This document shows positions 26,649 through 38,773 of a stretch of DNA of 64,000 bases, piece after piece. The position numbers and the translations under genes were made by a program. The notes under the pieces are model-generated. The model did not search any database and was not told the origin of the DNA. It saw only the letters and a list, made by a program, of their open reading frames with translations. Within the stretch, counting starts at the first letter, position 1; the number at the start of each line of letters is the position of its first letter. Origin of the DNA: DATFVJ01 sp963826515. GTDB lineage: Bacteria > Actinomycetota > Actinomycetes > Streptosporangiales > Streptosporangiaceae. Location: positions 930,001 through 994,000 of the forward strand of contig CAWGXI010000012.1 in assembly GCA_963826515.1 (NCBI GenBank). The letters run 5' to 3'.

Positions 26649-27332
26649 ATGAACGAGATCACCGTAGCCGAGACCGGCGGCCGCCAGGCGCGCATCAGTG
26701 TGTTCCTCCTTGACGATCACGAGGTAGTCCGGCGCGGTGTACGGGACCTGCTGGCCGCGGAACCGGATATCGACGTGGTAGGAGAGGCCGGGACGATGGC
26801 ATCGGCGCTGGCCCGGTTGCCCGTGCTGCGGCCGGATGTGGCAGTGCTCGATGTGCGACTGCCCGACGGTGACGGCATATCGGTCTGCCGCGAGATCCGC
26901 TCCACCCTTCCAGGGACCGCCTGCCTGATGCTCACCTCGTATGGAGATGATCAGGCGCTGTTCGGCGCGATCATGGCAGGCGCCGCGGGTTACGTACTCA
27001 AGCAGGCGTGCGGCGCCGAACTGGTCAGGGCGGTACGCACGGTGGCTGCTGGCGGCTCGATGCTCGATCCGCGCGCGACACTGCGGGTGATGGAGCGGCT
27101 GCGCAACCGGGTGGCCGATGCCGACCCGCTGTCGGCGCTGTCCGAGCAGGAGAAGCGAGTTCTGGAACTGATCAGTGAGGGGCTGACAAACCGCCAGATC
27201 GCCGAGCATATGTCCCTGGCGGAGAAGACCGCCAAGAACTACGTGTCATCCGTGCTCACCAAGCTGGGCATGCAACGGCGCACGCAGGCGGCCGTCTTCG
27301 CCGCCAGGCTCGCGGAAAACCCGCCGGACTGA
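26649..27332 (+). CDS. NarL/FixJ-type response regulator, DevR paralogue
   Basis: A 227-residue regulator. Receiver: FLLDDHEVVRRGVRDLL with acidic pocket, phospho-Asp 68 in AVLDVRLPDGDG, CLMLTSYGDDQ (switch Thr/Ser), VLKQACG (Lys). C-terminal LuxR-type helix-turn-helix: LSEQEKRVLELISEGLTNRQ, IAEHMSLAEKT, KNYVSSVLTKLGMQRRTQA. About two thirds identical by eye to the DevR at 45602. Start chosen at ATG 26649 because GGAG lies 6 bases upstream. No cognate DevS adjoins; the divergent receiver/kinase gene at 26415 is the nearest candidate partner. Confidence 0.88.
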   Translation: MNEITVAETGGRQARISVFLLDDHEVVRRGVRDLLAAEPDIDVVGEAGTMASALARLPVLRPDVAVLDVRLPDGDGISVCREIRSTLPGTACLMLTSYGDDQALFGAIMAGAAGYVLKQACGAELVRAVRTVAAGGSMLDPRATLRVMERLRNRVADADPLSALSEQEKRVLELISEGLTNRQIAEHMSLAEKTAKNYVSSVLTKLGMQRRTQAAVFAARLAENPPD

Positions 27333-27427
27333 CTGGCTCAGTGAGAACCGGCCAGATCCAGGCGTGAGCCGGCCGGGAGCGCTGCCGTTATCTTGCTGCG
27401 GCAAAAGACCCTATAGGGCTTGGGCCC

Positions 27428-27469
27428 AACGGCTGAAGGGCCGGGGATAACGGCTGAAGGGCCGGGGAT
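27428..27469. repeat. 21-bp direct repeat in a 310-bp gap
   Basis: Two perfect copies of AACGGCTGAAGGGCCGGGGA plus T lie side by side, with a partial third (AACGGCC). The 27333-27644 gap has no gene. Its last 50 bases (27595-27644) are purine-rich with AAGGAGAAGAAAGGAGGG and give the eqolisin gene a very strong ribosome-binding site. Confidence 0.75.
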
Positions 27470-27644
27470 AACGGCCTGCCCGCAGCAGGGCCATCCGGCC
27501 CCGGCAAATTACCCGGCCTGCGGGGGCCGAAAATTCGAGGATAGTTGCTCCCCTGAAACGGGGAATCTGCCTCTGTGGGCGCATTCGGTATTTTGCACAC
27601 AATGGACATGACAAGAGATTAAGGAGAAGAAAGGAGGGAACGTC

Positions 27645-28415
27645 ATGTTCAGGCAAATCACCGGCACCGCTCGGGTATCACGCACCCGATTCGCCACCGC
27701 TACCGTCGCGGCCAGCGTGGCCTGCGCCGCCGCACTGTCCATGGTGCTCAGCACAGTTTCCTCCGAAGCCGCCTCGGCGAGCACGCCCAGCGTTACCCGG
27801 CCGAGTTCCGCGAGCGCCGGGATCACATCGAGAAACTGGGCGGGCTACGAGGTGCAGGACGGAACCTACACGAGCGTGTCCGCATCCTGGACGCAGCCGA
27901 CCGTCAAGCCTGCGGCTGGCCGGCATGTCGCACTCTTCTGGGTCGGCCTTGACGGAGCCTCAAGCAGTACCGTTGAGCAAGCTGGCACGCTCGGCCAGAC
28001 CGAGAACGGCAAGACCTCATATCAAGCGTGGTACGAGATGTACCCGGCTAGGTGGGTCGTATTCAGCAACGCTCCCGTTGCTCCTGGTGACCACATCCAG
28101 GCCACCGTCATCTACGACCAGGGCCGTTTCACCCTCAGCGTCAGTGACCACACGCAGGGCTGGACCCGAACCGCACACAAGCATGCCGCAGGGCTAGCAA
28201 GGTCGTCAGCAGAGGTCATAGCGGAAGCGCCCACGATCGACGGCAACGCAGCACAGCTCGCGGACTTCACCCCGGTCACCTTCAGTGACATTATGGTCGA
28301 TGGCGCACCGGTGAAAAACCCGATCCCGGTCACCATGATTTCGCCCACGGGCCGGACGGCCACCTCGGTGTGTGCCTTCACCGGCAGCGGGTTCACGGCC
28401 ACTCCGCAACGGTAA
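27645..28415 (+). CDS. Secreted eqolisin-like (G1) glutamic peptidase
   Basis: A 256-residue exported protein with a signal peptide (ATVAASVACAAALSMVLSTV, cleavage near SEAASAS). The mature part has the G1 features ITSRNWAGYEVQ, SASWTQPTV with the catalytic Gln near residue 84, LFWVGLDG, YQAWYEMYP and SAEVIAEAP with the catalytic Glu region. The eqolisin fold uses a Gln/Glu dyad and acid pH. Good ribosome-binding site GGAGGG. It stands alone. Confidence 0.85.
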   Translation: MFRQITGTARVSRTRFATATVAASVACAAALSMVLSTVSSEAASASTPSVTRPSSASAGITSRNWAGYEVQDGTYTSVSASWTQPTVKPAAGRHVALFWVGLDGASSSTVEQAGTLGQTENGKTSYQAWYEMYPARWVVFSNAPVAPGDHIQATVIYDQGRFTLSVSDHTQGWTRTAHKHAAGLARSSAEVIAEAPTIDGNAAQLADFTPVTFSDIMVDGAPVKNPIPVTMISPTGRTATSVCAFTGSGFTATPQR

Positions 28416-28535
28416 GACAGCCGCGACGTGCGATAGGCCGTGCCTCATGAGCCAATCTGGATATTCAAGGCCACGCAAGGCCACGCAAGGGTGTGGCGGC
28501 GAGCTCCACCTTGACCTTCCCAAGTTGCTGCGTGA

Positions 28536-29447
28536 TCAGCGGGTGTCCGGCCAGTCGGGCGGGAGTACGTCGGAATCGGCGCCGACCGCGTCGCTGAGCC
28601 GCTCACGGAAGCTCTCCTGCAGGTCAGGTCCCCACGCGTAACCACTGGGCACCCGGACCGCTGCCGCCAGCGCCTCCCACAGCTCGCGCTCACGTGCGTG
28701 CCGCGCGTAAGGGACAGCGACCAGGGCGTATAGATGGTCGAGCGCGGCGAACAACTCGTTGGCGAGCACGGGCAGCGTGCCGTGGCAGACGGCCGATTCC
28801 ATGAACCTGTCCCACCAGAACTCCGGCGCGGACTCCGCGTCCGCACCGAACGCACGCCGCAGCCGGGCGCGGACCGCGCCCGCGACCGCGGCGTCGTGGT
28901 CCGTTACCCCGCGCTGCCACATCTGCGCGGCCTCGTCGTCACGGTCAAGCAGCGGAAGCGCGCGGGCGAGAAGCTCCACTGCGAGCGGCCGGACGGATTC
29001 GTCTCCGCACTCCACGGCTTCGGCGAAGGCCCCAAGGGCCTGCTCGAGGCGAGCGATGCCCAGACCACCGAGAAGTTGCCCACGGCCAGGATCGGCCGCC
29101 CCGAGCCGCTGCAGCGCGAGAGCGAAGACCTCGGCCGCCTTGGCTGCCTCGCCATGCTCGAGCAGCCGGCCGCCCAGCTCGTAAAGCTCCTCCGGGCCGC
29201 CGGCTACTGCCTTCGCATCCTGGGCCCTGGCACCTTGAGCCGACGCATCCGAGTCAGCGTGTGACACATCCTCGTACGGGCCGGCGGCCGGCGCGGCCTC
29301 TTGCAGGAGAGCGAGCGGGGCCTCTTCATGCGGGCCGGCCGATGGCGAACCGGCCGACGACGGCTCGGCGTGCGGGTTTGCGGGCGGCGCCTCCGCATGC
29401 CCACCGGCCGGCGGCACCTCCGCTCCGGCCAGCGAGTCAGGCGTCAT
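28536..29447 (-). CDS. Hypothetical TPR-like helical protein
   Basis: A 303-residue soluble protein. Residues 1-80 are low-complexity (Ala, Pro, Glu, Gly). Residues 85-210 look like helical repeats of TPR type (LYELGGRLLEHGEAAKAAEV, LGGLGIARLEQALGAFAEAV). The C-terminal third (FWWDRFMESAVCHGT, PYARHARERELWEALAA) is conserved-looking but not recognised. It lies 85 bases downstream of gcvP on the same strand and may share its transcript. Confidence 0.65.
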   Translation of the reverse strand: MTPDSLAGAEVPPAGGHAEAPPANPHAEPSSAGSPSAGPHEEAPLALLQEAAPAAGPYEDVSHADSDASAQGARAQDAKAVAGGPEELYELGGRLLEHGEAAKAAEVFALALQRLGAADPGRGQLLGGLGIARLEQALGAFAEAVECGDESVRPLAVELLARALPLLDRDDEAAQMWQRGVTDHDAAVAGAVRARLRRAFGADAESAPEFWWDRFMESAVCHGTLPVLANELFAALDHLYALVAVPYARHARERELWEALAAAVRVPSGYAWGPDLQESFRERLSDAVGADSDVLPPDWPDTR

Positions 29448-29532
29448 GCCCGGAAGCCTAGACGTGCATGACGAACCGTGTCAGCCTGACTTGCTTGCCG
29501 TCCTGAGGCGTCTCGCCCCGGCTGGCGGCCGG

Positions 29533-32715
<3,183 letters not shown>

Positions 32716-32817
32716 GAGGGGAGTCTCCTGACGCCGGGACCTTCGAGTTGGCCAGGAATCGCCCACCGTAGGACATGCCACCGGTGGCCTGCTGGCGGCG
32801 CGTGCGGACCGCCGCCA

Positions 32818-33025
32818 CTCCCCCTCTGTCATCGCGACCTGAGAGCTTCGCCGCCCATGCGGAGAGGAACGGCTTGCACCTTCGGTGAGGTCCGCGGCAA
32901 CCGCCACGGCACCTGCTTTCCAGAGGCGCCTCACCTGTCCGGTCCTTGGTGCCTGAGAGGTTCCGGGGAGGTTGCTCCTTCGGCGCCCCACGCTGGCTGC
33001 GTGAGATCTCTCCCGGACAGGGTCA
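32818..33025 (-). ncRNA. Tandem glycine riboswitch upstream of gcvP
   Basis: On the minus strand, aptamer 1 runs from CCGGGAGAG through GCGCCGAAGGAGCAA to CTCTCAGGCACCAAGGACCG and GGACAGG. Aptamer 2 has TCACCGAAGGTGCAA, GGCGAAGCTCTCAGGT and GATGACAGAGGGGG. These are the conserved cores of the glycine (gcvT) riboswitch, in its usual two-aptamer form, ending about 100 bases before the gcvP start. In Gram-positive bacteria this arrangement turns on glycine degradation when glycine is abundant. Confidence 0.92.
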
Positions 33026-33315
33026 CTAGCGTGATCTAACCCTACCCGACTGGTGATGCCCGGCGTGGCCGCTGCGCTCCCATGATCGCGGCGACTCGGC
33101 CGCGATCACCGCGCTCCCCAAAAGGGGGCGTCACGGTCGGCGGCCGCGCCCGCTCAGCCTCCGGACCGACCTCCCGCAAGATGATCAGCAACCCACCCAC
33201 GGAACCGGCAGGAGGACTCACGGTGTCACGCAATGGGCCATGGTCGGGTAGCCCGGCGGCCATTGTGGTGCCAGCCCGGCAGGGCCCGCTCGGCCCGTCG
33301 GCGGCCATCACCGTC

Positions 33316-34386
33316 CTAGATCTCGTCCCAGTGGAAGACGCGCACCGAGATCAGGGTGAGGACGGCGGTGAACCCCAGCAGGATGCCGATGGCTGGGAAT
33401 GCTGAGGTTGCTGATTCACCGCGGGCCATGACGTTCAGCATGCCGTTGACCAGATAGCGCAGTGGCATCGCATAGGAAGCCGCGCGAATCCAGGCGGGCG
33501 CGAAGTCGAGTGGGATGAAGGCGCCGCCGAGGAACGCCATCGGCAAGATGATCAGGTTGGCGATGGCGGTAGCCGATTGCTGGGTCTTGGCGAACGATCC
33601 GACCAACAAGCCGATCGACATGAACGCGAGCGTGCCACAGGCCACCAGGGGGATAGACATCCACCAGGCACTGGACAACTTCAGGCCGAAATAGGAGGTG
33701 GTGGCGATGGCCAGGAAGATCGCCATCTGGATGAGCGCGACCGCCAGGCTTACGCCGATGCGGGCCGTGACCACCGTGCCGATCCGTACCGGAGCCAGGC
33801 GCAACCGGCGCAGCAGTTTGTTCTGCCGCCACGTGACCAGGGTGATCGCTGCGCCGAACGTGGCGCCGGAGGCGATCGCCCAGCCAAGCAGGCCAGGCGT
33901 GACGTACTGGATGCCTTTCAGCGACTTGTCTTCGACCTGCTGGGCGCTGAGCCGGTAGACCGCCGGGTGCCCGCTCGCCGCTTCGTTGCCCTGCTGCACG
34001 ATCGAGGCGAAGATGCTCTGCACCACACCTGCCGTCGTCTGATCCGCGGCGGAGTAGTGCACGATGAGCGTATTGCCCTGCTGCTGAACCGCGGCGGCGT
34101 CGTCACCCTTGCGTACCTGGCTCAGCGCATACCCGAGGTCGGAGGTCCTGGTGACGGTGAGCACCTTCCCCAGTTCGCCATGCGGCGACGCCAGCGCCTG
34201 ATCGAGCAGGGATACCTGGCCGAACTCGAGGATCTTGGCTTTCGGCGTGCTGGACGACTTGAAGATGGAACCGAAGAACAACAGGAAGATCACGGGGAAC
34301 AGAACCGTGAAGAAAAGCGCGCTGCGGTCTCGGACGAAGCCGAGGAAGATCGCACGTGACAGGCTGCGGAACCCCGCCGAGCTCAT
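33316..34386 (-). CDS. ABC-2 type transporter permease
   Basis: A 356-residue ABC-2 membrane protein. One N-terminal helix (ALFFTVLFPVIFLLFFGSIF, about 23-42), a long external loop (about 50-175), then five or so helices from residue 175 on (TPGLLGWAIASGATFGAAIT, ILPMAFLGGAFIPLDF). The ATG overlaps the stop of the ATPase gene by 4 bases. Layout of a drug or lipid exporter of the DrrB/YhgE kind; the substrate is not readable. The gap between it and gcvP's riboswitch (33026-33315) holds no supported gene. Confidence 0.9.
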   Translation of the reverse strand: MSSAGFRSLSRAIFLGFVRDRSALFFTVLFPVIFLLFFGSIFKSSSTPKAKILEFGQVSLLDQALASPHGELGKVLTVTRTSDLGYALSQVRKGDDAAAVQQQGNTLIVHYSAADQTTAGVVQSIFASIVQQGNEAASGHPAVYRLSAQQVEDKSLKGIQYVTPGLLGWAIASGATFGAAITLVTWRQNKLLRRLRLAPVRIGTVVTARIGVSLAVALIQMAIFLAIATTSYFGLKLSSAWWMSIPLVACGTLAFMSIGLLVGSFAKTQQSATAIANLIILPMAFLGGAFIPLDFAPAWIRAASYAMPLRYLVNGMLNVMARGESATSAFPAIGILLGFTAVLTLISVRVFHWDEI

Positions 34387-35285
34387 GCCCGGTACTCCCG
34401 TCCGGTGAGTTCGAGGAACAGGTCCTCCAGCGTGGCGCCGCGCACCTGCAGGCCCGTAAGCGCGCCAAGTTCTACGAGCCGGACGAGGACCGGCGAGGGA
34501 TCGCGGGTGGCGATGGTGAGTGACACTCCGTCGTCACTTACCTCGGCGTCCTGGCGCAAACGTGCGATCTCAGCTGGCGGCAGCATGCCGGACTCGATCG
34601 TGATACGGACCGGGCTATTCAGACCGCGGACCAGCGCAGCAGGTGCGCCGAGTTCCAGGATCTTGCCATCGTCCATGATCGCGACCCGGTCGCACAGCGT
34701 CTCGGCCTCGTCCATGTAATGCGTCGTGAGGACAACCGTATGCCCTTCCGCGTTGATCTGCCGAAGCAGGTCCCAGAGATTGCGCCTGGCCTGCGGGTCG
34801 AGCCCCGAGGTCGGCTCGTCCATGAAGATCACTTCAGGCCGGTGGACAAGCGCGCAGGCGATGGACAGCCGCTGCGCCTGGCCACCGGAAAGCAGTTCGG
34901 TGCGTGCATTTGCGCGCTCGCTCAAGCCGACCACGTCGAGCATCTCGTCCGCTGCCTGGGCAGGCACACCGTACAAAGAGGCGAACGTGCGGATCTGCTC
35001 CCGCACCGTCAGCCGCTCGAAAAAGGATGTCGCCTGCAACTGCACGCCGATACGGGGAAGTAGCTTCGGATTGCGGGGCCACGGCCGCAGGCCAAGTAGC
35101 GTGACTTCGCCCGAATCCGCCTGGCGCAGGCCTTCGATTATTTCCAGCGTGGTCGTCTTGCCGGCCCCATTCGGCCCCAGGATGCCGAAGAACTCGCCGT
35201 GTTCGACCTCGAAAGACACGCCATCGACCGCGTGCACGTCTGCGTAATGTTTGCGGAGATCCTTCACCAAGATCGTGGAAGGCAC
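34383..35285 (-). CDS. ABC transporter ATP-binding protein
   Basis: A 300-residue ATPase of the DrrA type. Walker A GPNGAGKTTT, Q-loop VQLQATSFFERL, signature LLSGGQAQRLSIA, Walker B VIFMDEPTSGLD and switch His in VLTTHYMDE, then a C-terminal regulatory extension of 80 residues. GTG start at 35285 with TAGG nearby; an upstream in-frame start would add 11 residues of no family likeness. Co-translated with the permease downstream. Confidence 0.93.
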   Translation of the reverse strand: MPSTILVKDLRKHYADVHAVDGVSFEVEHGEFFGILGPNGAGKTTTLEIIEGLRQADSGEVTLLGLRPWPRNPKLLPRIGVQLQATSFFERLTVREQIRTFASLYGVPAQAADEMLDVVGLSERANARTELLSGGQAQRLSIACALVHRPEVIFMDEPTSGLDPQARRNLWDLLRQINAEGHTVVLTTHYMDEAETLCDRVAIMDDGKILELGAPAALVRGLNSPVRITIESGMLPPAEIARLRQDAEVSDDGVSLTIATRDPSPVLVRLVELGALTGLQVRGATLEDLFLELTGREYRA

Positions 35286-35389
35286 GTGCCTACCGTATCG
35301 CGCCGTATCGCGCCACAAGCAACCGGATTATCTGGTCTCAGGGGCCGGGGCCCGGGTGCGCGGCCGGCAGGCGGATAGGTGGAGGCCGG

Positions 35390-36187
35390 TCAGCCGGTCT
35401 TGCGCGCGCGACGGTGCGCAAGTTCGTCGCTCGCGGCGGCGACGGCCGCCACGCCGCTCCCGCCCTGTGCGTCCGCTGTCTTCTCTGCGGGCAGTTCGGC
35501 AAGCGTTCCCTCGACCTCGCGCCAGATCCGGCCAAGCGCGATTCCGAATACCCCTTGCCCGCCTTGGAGCAGATCCACCACCTCATCTGGCGAGGTGCAC
35601 TCGTATACGCTGACGCCGTCACTCATCAGCGTGACTTGTGCCAGGTCCGCGGCACCGTGATCACGCAGATGCTGCACGGCGGCCCGGATCTGCTGCAGCG
35701 AAATCCCGGTGTCCAGAAGGCGCTTGACCACCTTGAGCACGAGAATGTCGCGGAAGCCGTATAGGCGCTGCGAACCGGAACCGTGGGCTGGCCTGACGCT
35801 CGGCTCTACCAGTCCCGTGCGCGCCCAGTAGTCGAGCTGCCGATAGGTGATCCCCGCGGCGGCACAAGCGGTCGGCCCGCGGTAACCGGCATCATCGGGA
35901 TGGCTGTCAAGGTCCTCACCGAAGAGCACGCCCTGCTCGCCGCGATACTGCTGCTCGCCACGACGGTGCCCGTCACCCGCGTGGTGCGCACCTCCACGAC
36001 CGGCAGCGGGCAGCTGCGTGCTATGGGCCGAAAGCTCTGTGCCGTGCGCCGGCGGCTCTGTGCCTGCCGGCGGCGGCTGTGTGCCTGCCGGCGGCGGCTG
36101 TGTGCCTGCCGACGGCGGCTCCGAACCACCAGCAGCCTTACCCGGGGCTCTGTCCTGGCTGCGGCCCTTGCCGCCCGTTACCGCCAC
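35390..36187 (-). CDS. MerR-family regulator, Rv1830-like, with low-complexity N-terminus
   Basis: A 265-residue regulator. The winged-helix part reads GYRGPTACAAAGITYRQLDY followed by WARTGLVEPS and YGFRDILVLKVVKRLLDTGIS, the Rv1830 group of MerR proteins without metal Cys ligands. I start at GTG 36187 because GGAGG lies 5 bases upstream. The first 100 residues contain repeats SAGTQPPPAGTQPPPAGTE and are species-specific. It follows bfn, ftsR and garA as in other actinobacteria (Rv1827-Rv1830 order). Function of the group is tied to growth and division; the exact role is unclear. Confidence 0.9.
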   Translation of the reverse strand: MAVTGGKGRSQDRAPGKAAGGSEPPSAGTQPPPAGTQPPPAGTEPPAHGTELSAHSTQLPAAGRGGAHHAGDGHRRGEQQYRGEQGVLFGEDLDSHPDDAGYRGPTACAAAGITYRQLDYWARTGLVEPSVRPAHGSGSQRLYGFRDILVLKVVKRLLDTGISLQQIRAAVQHLRDHGAADLAQVTLMSDGVSVYECTSPDEVVDLLQGGQGVFGIALGRIWREVEGTLAELPAEKTADAQGGSGVAAVAAASDELAHRRARKTG

Positions 36188-36517
36188 GCCGACCTCCGCC
36201 CGGAAGCTGCCGGTACTGGACTGCGGGACCCGCTGCGTTCGCCGCCTGCGGCGGACCTCCCGCGTCCCGCACCCATGCCGATGACCACGCTGGCGGCCCG
36301 CGAGCCCGGTGAGGGGCGGTTGCCCCGAAACCGATCCGCTGGACCACGCTGAGTATTCGTTTCGCACGCTAGGCTGCTCACCATGGGCACGTCAACGATC
36401 CCCTTCGGCGCGTCGTGACGAGTGTGCACATACCGGGCCACATGATTCGCACCGAACGCAAGCAGCCCGTACGCAAGGCGCGGCGGCCTAGACGACGGCC
36501 CTAGAGGACGGGGACCG

Positions 36518-36979
36518 CTACGTCGAGCGGCCAAAGTCTTCCGGACTGATGGTGTCAAGGAACTCACGGAACTTCTCCACCTCGTCCTCCTGCTCATCGG
36601 GGATGGCCACCCCCGCCTCGTCGAGGACTTCATCGGTGACGAAGATCGTCGCGCCAGTCCTCAGCGCGAGCGCGATAGAGTCCGATGGGCGCGCGCTCAC
36701 CTCCACGCCGTTGGAGAAGACCAGGTCGGCGAAGAAGATCCCGTCCCGCAGCGCGGTGATATTGACCGTCCGCAACTGCACGCCAAGCGCATCAAGTACA
36801 TCCCGGAACAGATCGTGCGTCAGTGGCCGCGTCGGCATCATCCCCTGCTGGGCATACGCGATCGCAGTCGCTTCCACGGCACCGATCCAGATCGGCAGGT
36901 ACCTCTCGCCCTGTGCCTCTTTCAGCAGGACGATGGGCTGGTTCGAGGGCATCTCGACCCGGACGCCGACGACCTCCAT
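36518..36979 (-). CDS. Bifunctional nuclease family protein (DUF151)
   Basis: A 153-residue BFN/DUF151 protein, Rv1829-like. MEVVGVRVEMPSNQPIVLL starts the domain; then LPIWIGAVEATAIAYAQQG, PLTHDLFRDVL and VSARPSDSIALALRTG are the hallmarks. The start at ATG 36979 matches the family; the reading upstream to 37117 contains GTEVSG repeats from a 15-bp direct repeat at 37020-37066 and is probably untranslated. It lies between ftsR and merR on the same strand. Confidence 0.9.
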   Translation of the reverse strand: MEVVGVRVEMPSNQPIVLLKEAQGERYLPIWIGAVEATAIAYAQQGMMPTRPLTHDLFRDVLDALGVQLRTVNITALRDGIFFADLVFSNGVEVSARPSDSIALALRTGATIFVTDEVLDEAGVAIPDEQEDEVEKFREFLDTISPEDFGRST

Positions 36980-37120
36980 CTGCCTCACGGCCGCTCCGTC
37001 CTTACGCGCGCGTAGCGCTCCGCTTACTTCGGTTCCGCTTACTTCGGTTCCGCCTACTTCGGTTCTTCCCGCTGCGCCGGGCACATACGTGCCGACGCTC
37101 CCTTTGCCAAAGTACACCCG

Positions 37121-37870
37121 CTATTGGCTCAGATCCGTCCGCAGCCCAGCTTCAAGAAACGCGGCATGAAGCCGCAGCGTGAGCGCTGCGATCTCGCGTG
37201 CCGTCTCTTCCGCCCGGTCCCTTGCGCCCGGGCTGCGCTGGCGCAACGTCGGGGCGACCACCTGGTCGATCAGCGCCGTTTCACGTTCGGCGGCTGCCTT
37301 GACCGCACGCAGGTGCCGCGGCTGCACACCGAACCGCGCTAGCTCGGCGGCGGTCCGCGCCACGATCAGGGCCTCCGGGCCATAGTGCCGTCCGGAACGA
37401 CGGACCAGGCCGAATTCCTCAAGCTCGCCAAGCTCGTCGTCGCCAATGCCTGCGGCATCGGCGAGCTCACTGCGGCTGAGCAGTGGGGGGCCTGACAGCT
37501 CTGGCCCGGGGGGGCGACCCCCATGGAACCCTCCGGTCAGGAGTGTTTCCGGCCCGTCTGGCGGCGCGGCGCCGACGAGGCCGAGCGCGACCCGCGGACT
37601 GGGATTTTCGCCGCGATCAATGGCCCCTAGCTTCTCCTTGATCACCCGCAGCGGCAGATACTGATCCCGCTGCGCGGACAGGATGTACCGCAGCCGCTCG
37701 ATGTCTCCCGGGCCGAACCGGCGGTAGCCGGACGGCGACCGGGCAGGTTCGATCAGCCCCTCCGATTCCAGAAAGCGGATCTTGGAGACGCTAATGTCGG
37801 GGTAGTCTCCCCGCAGCTGGGCCAGGACTTCACTGATGCTGAAGTAAGCGCGTGCCGGCTGAGCGCTCAT
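37121..37870 (-). CDS. ftsR: MerR-family cell-division regulator FtsR
   Basis: A 249-residue Rv1828/FtsR-like regulator. N-terminal winged helix: YFSISEVLAQLRGDYPDISV, KIRFLESEGLIEPARSPSGY and RRFGPGDIERLRYIL. A C-terminal helical domain (LLSRSELADAAGIGDDELGE, PRHLRAVKAAAERE) completes it. A short Gly/Pro linker separates the two. In Corynebacterium FtsR activates ftsZ. The ATG overlaps the garA stop by 4 bases. Confidence 0.92.
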   Translation of the reverse strand: MSAQPARAYFSISEVLAQLRGDYPDISVSKIRFLESEGLIEPARSPSGYRRFGPGDIERLRYILSAQRDQYLPLRVIKEKLGAIDRGENPSPRVALGLVGAAPPDGPETLLTGGFHGGRPPGPELSGPPLLSRSELADAAGIGDDELGELEEFGLVRRSGRHYGPEALIVARTAAELARFGVQPRHLRAVKAAAERETALIDQVVAPTLRQRSPGARDRAEETAREIAALTLRLHAAFLEAGLRTDLSQ

Positions 37871-38406
37871 GGTCCGCCGGCTGGCCAGCTCTCACTGTGC
37901 TGACGGCTCGCGAGGAACACGAGCCTGAACTTACCCACCTGGACCTCATCTCCCCCAATAAGCGTGGCTTCCTCGATCCGTTCGCGGTTTACGTATGTGC
38001 CGTTCAGGCTGCCGACATCGCGCACGGTAAAAGAACTCCCGTGCCGGTAGAACTCGGCGTGCCTGCGGGACACGGTCACGTCGTCTAGGAAGATGTCGCT
38101 GTCCGGGTGACGGCCCGCCGTAGTTAGATCGTTGTCGAGCAGGAATCTGCTTCCCGCGTTCGGGCCCCGTCTGACCACGAGCAAAGCCGTGCCGATGGGG
38201 AGGCCATCGGCCGCCGCAAGCTCAGCGGCAAGCTCTTCGCCTGGCTCGGCCTCTGGGGCCTCTGGGCCAGCCAGGGAGATCATGGACGTGGTCTCCCCCG
38301 CCTGGTCACCCGGCGGTCCCCAGTTGAGCGGGGTACCGCAGTGCGAACAAAAGCGCGCCCCCTCGTGGTTCGCGTTCCCGCACTGCGTGCAGTAGACGCT
38401 CGGCAT
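37867..38406 (-). CDS. garA: FHA-domain protein with zinc ribbon, GarA-like
   Basis: A 179-residue protein. An N-terminal zinc ribbon (YCTQCG...FCSHCG) is followed by an acidic linker and a C-terminal FHA domain: TTAGRHPDSDIFLDDVTVSR with phosphothreonine-binding Arg and Ser, RRHAEFY, VGSLNGTYVN. GarA of mycobacteria, after phosphorylation by PknB/PknG, controls glutamate and 2-oxoglutarate enzymes; its ETTS/ETTT phospho-motif is near the N-terminus, and here GETTSMI occurs at about residue 38. Start at ATG 38406. The 367-bp gap upstream (38407-38773) has no supported gene. Confidence 0.88.
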   Translation of the reverse strand: MPSVYCTQCGNANHEGARFCSHCGTPLNWGPPGDQAGETTSMISLAGPEAPEAEPGEELAAELAAADGLPIGTALLVVRRGPNAGSRFLLDNDLTTAGRHPDSDIFLDDVTVSRRHAEFYRHGSSFTVRDVGSLNGTYVNRERIEEATLIGGDEVQVGKFRLVFLASRQHSESWPAGGP

Positions 38407-38773
38407 CGGTCGGCTCGGCCTCCATCCATCTGCCTTGCGCATCGGCGCGAGCTGATGCCTGCGCCGTCGGGGTCCGCCGCGTCGGGCCCACGGTCTTACC
38501 CGCAGCTTCACCGGCGGTTCCACCTCCCCTGCGGCCCAAGCTACCCGCGGTCTGAGGAGCCAGTCCATGCGCCACGCATGTCCCTGCCCCTGCCCGCTCC
38601 ATCTCGCCCCGTGGATGCGCAGAGTACGCAGCCTACGCTGATAGAGATTTTCTCACACCTGGCCGCCTCGATTTCCCTATGCGCGCGTAACTTCGCGGGG
38701 CGCGAACACGCGGTGCGGGCAATTATCTGTGCGAGCAACTACGCATATCGGTGCGAATAACCCGTGGCACCAG

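Noticed and set aside
28780..29264. Plus-strand frames opposite the TPR-like gene
   Set aside because: Mirror readings of the minus-strand protein without start signals or domains.
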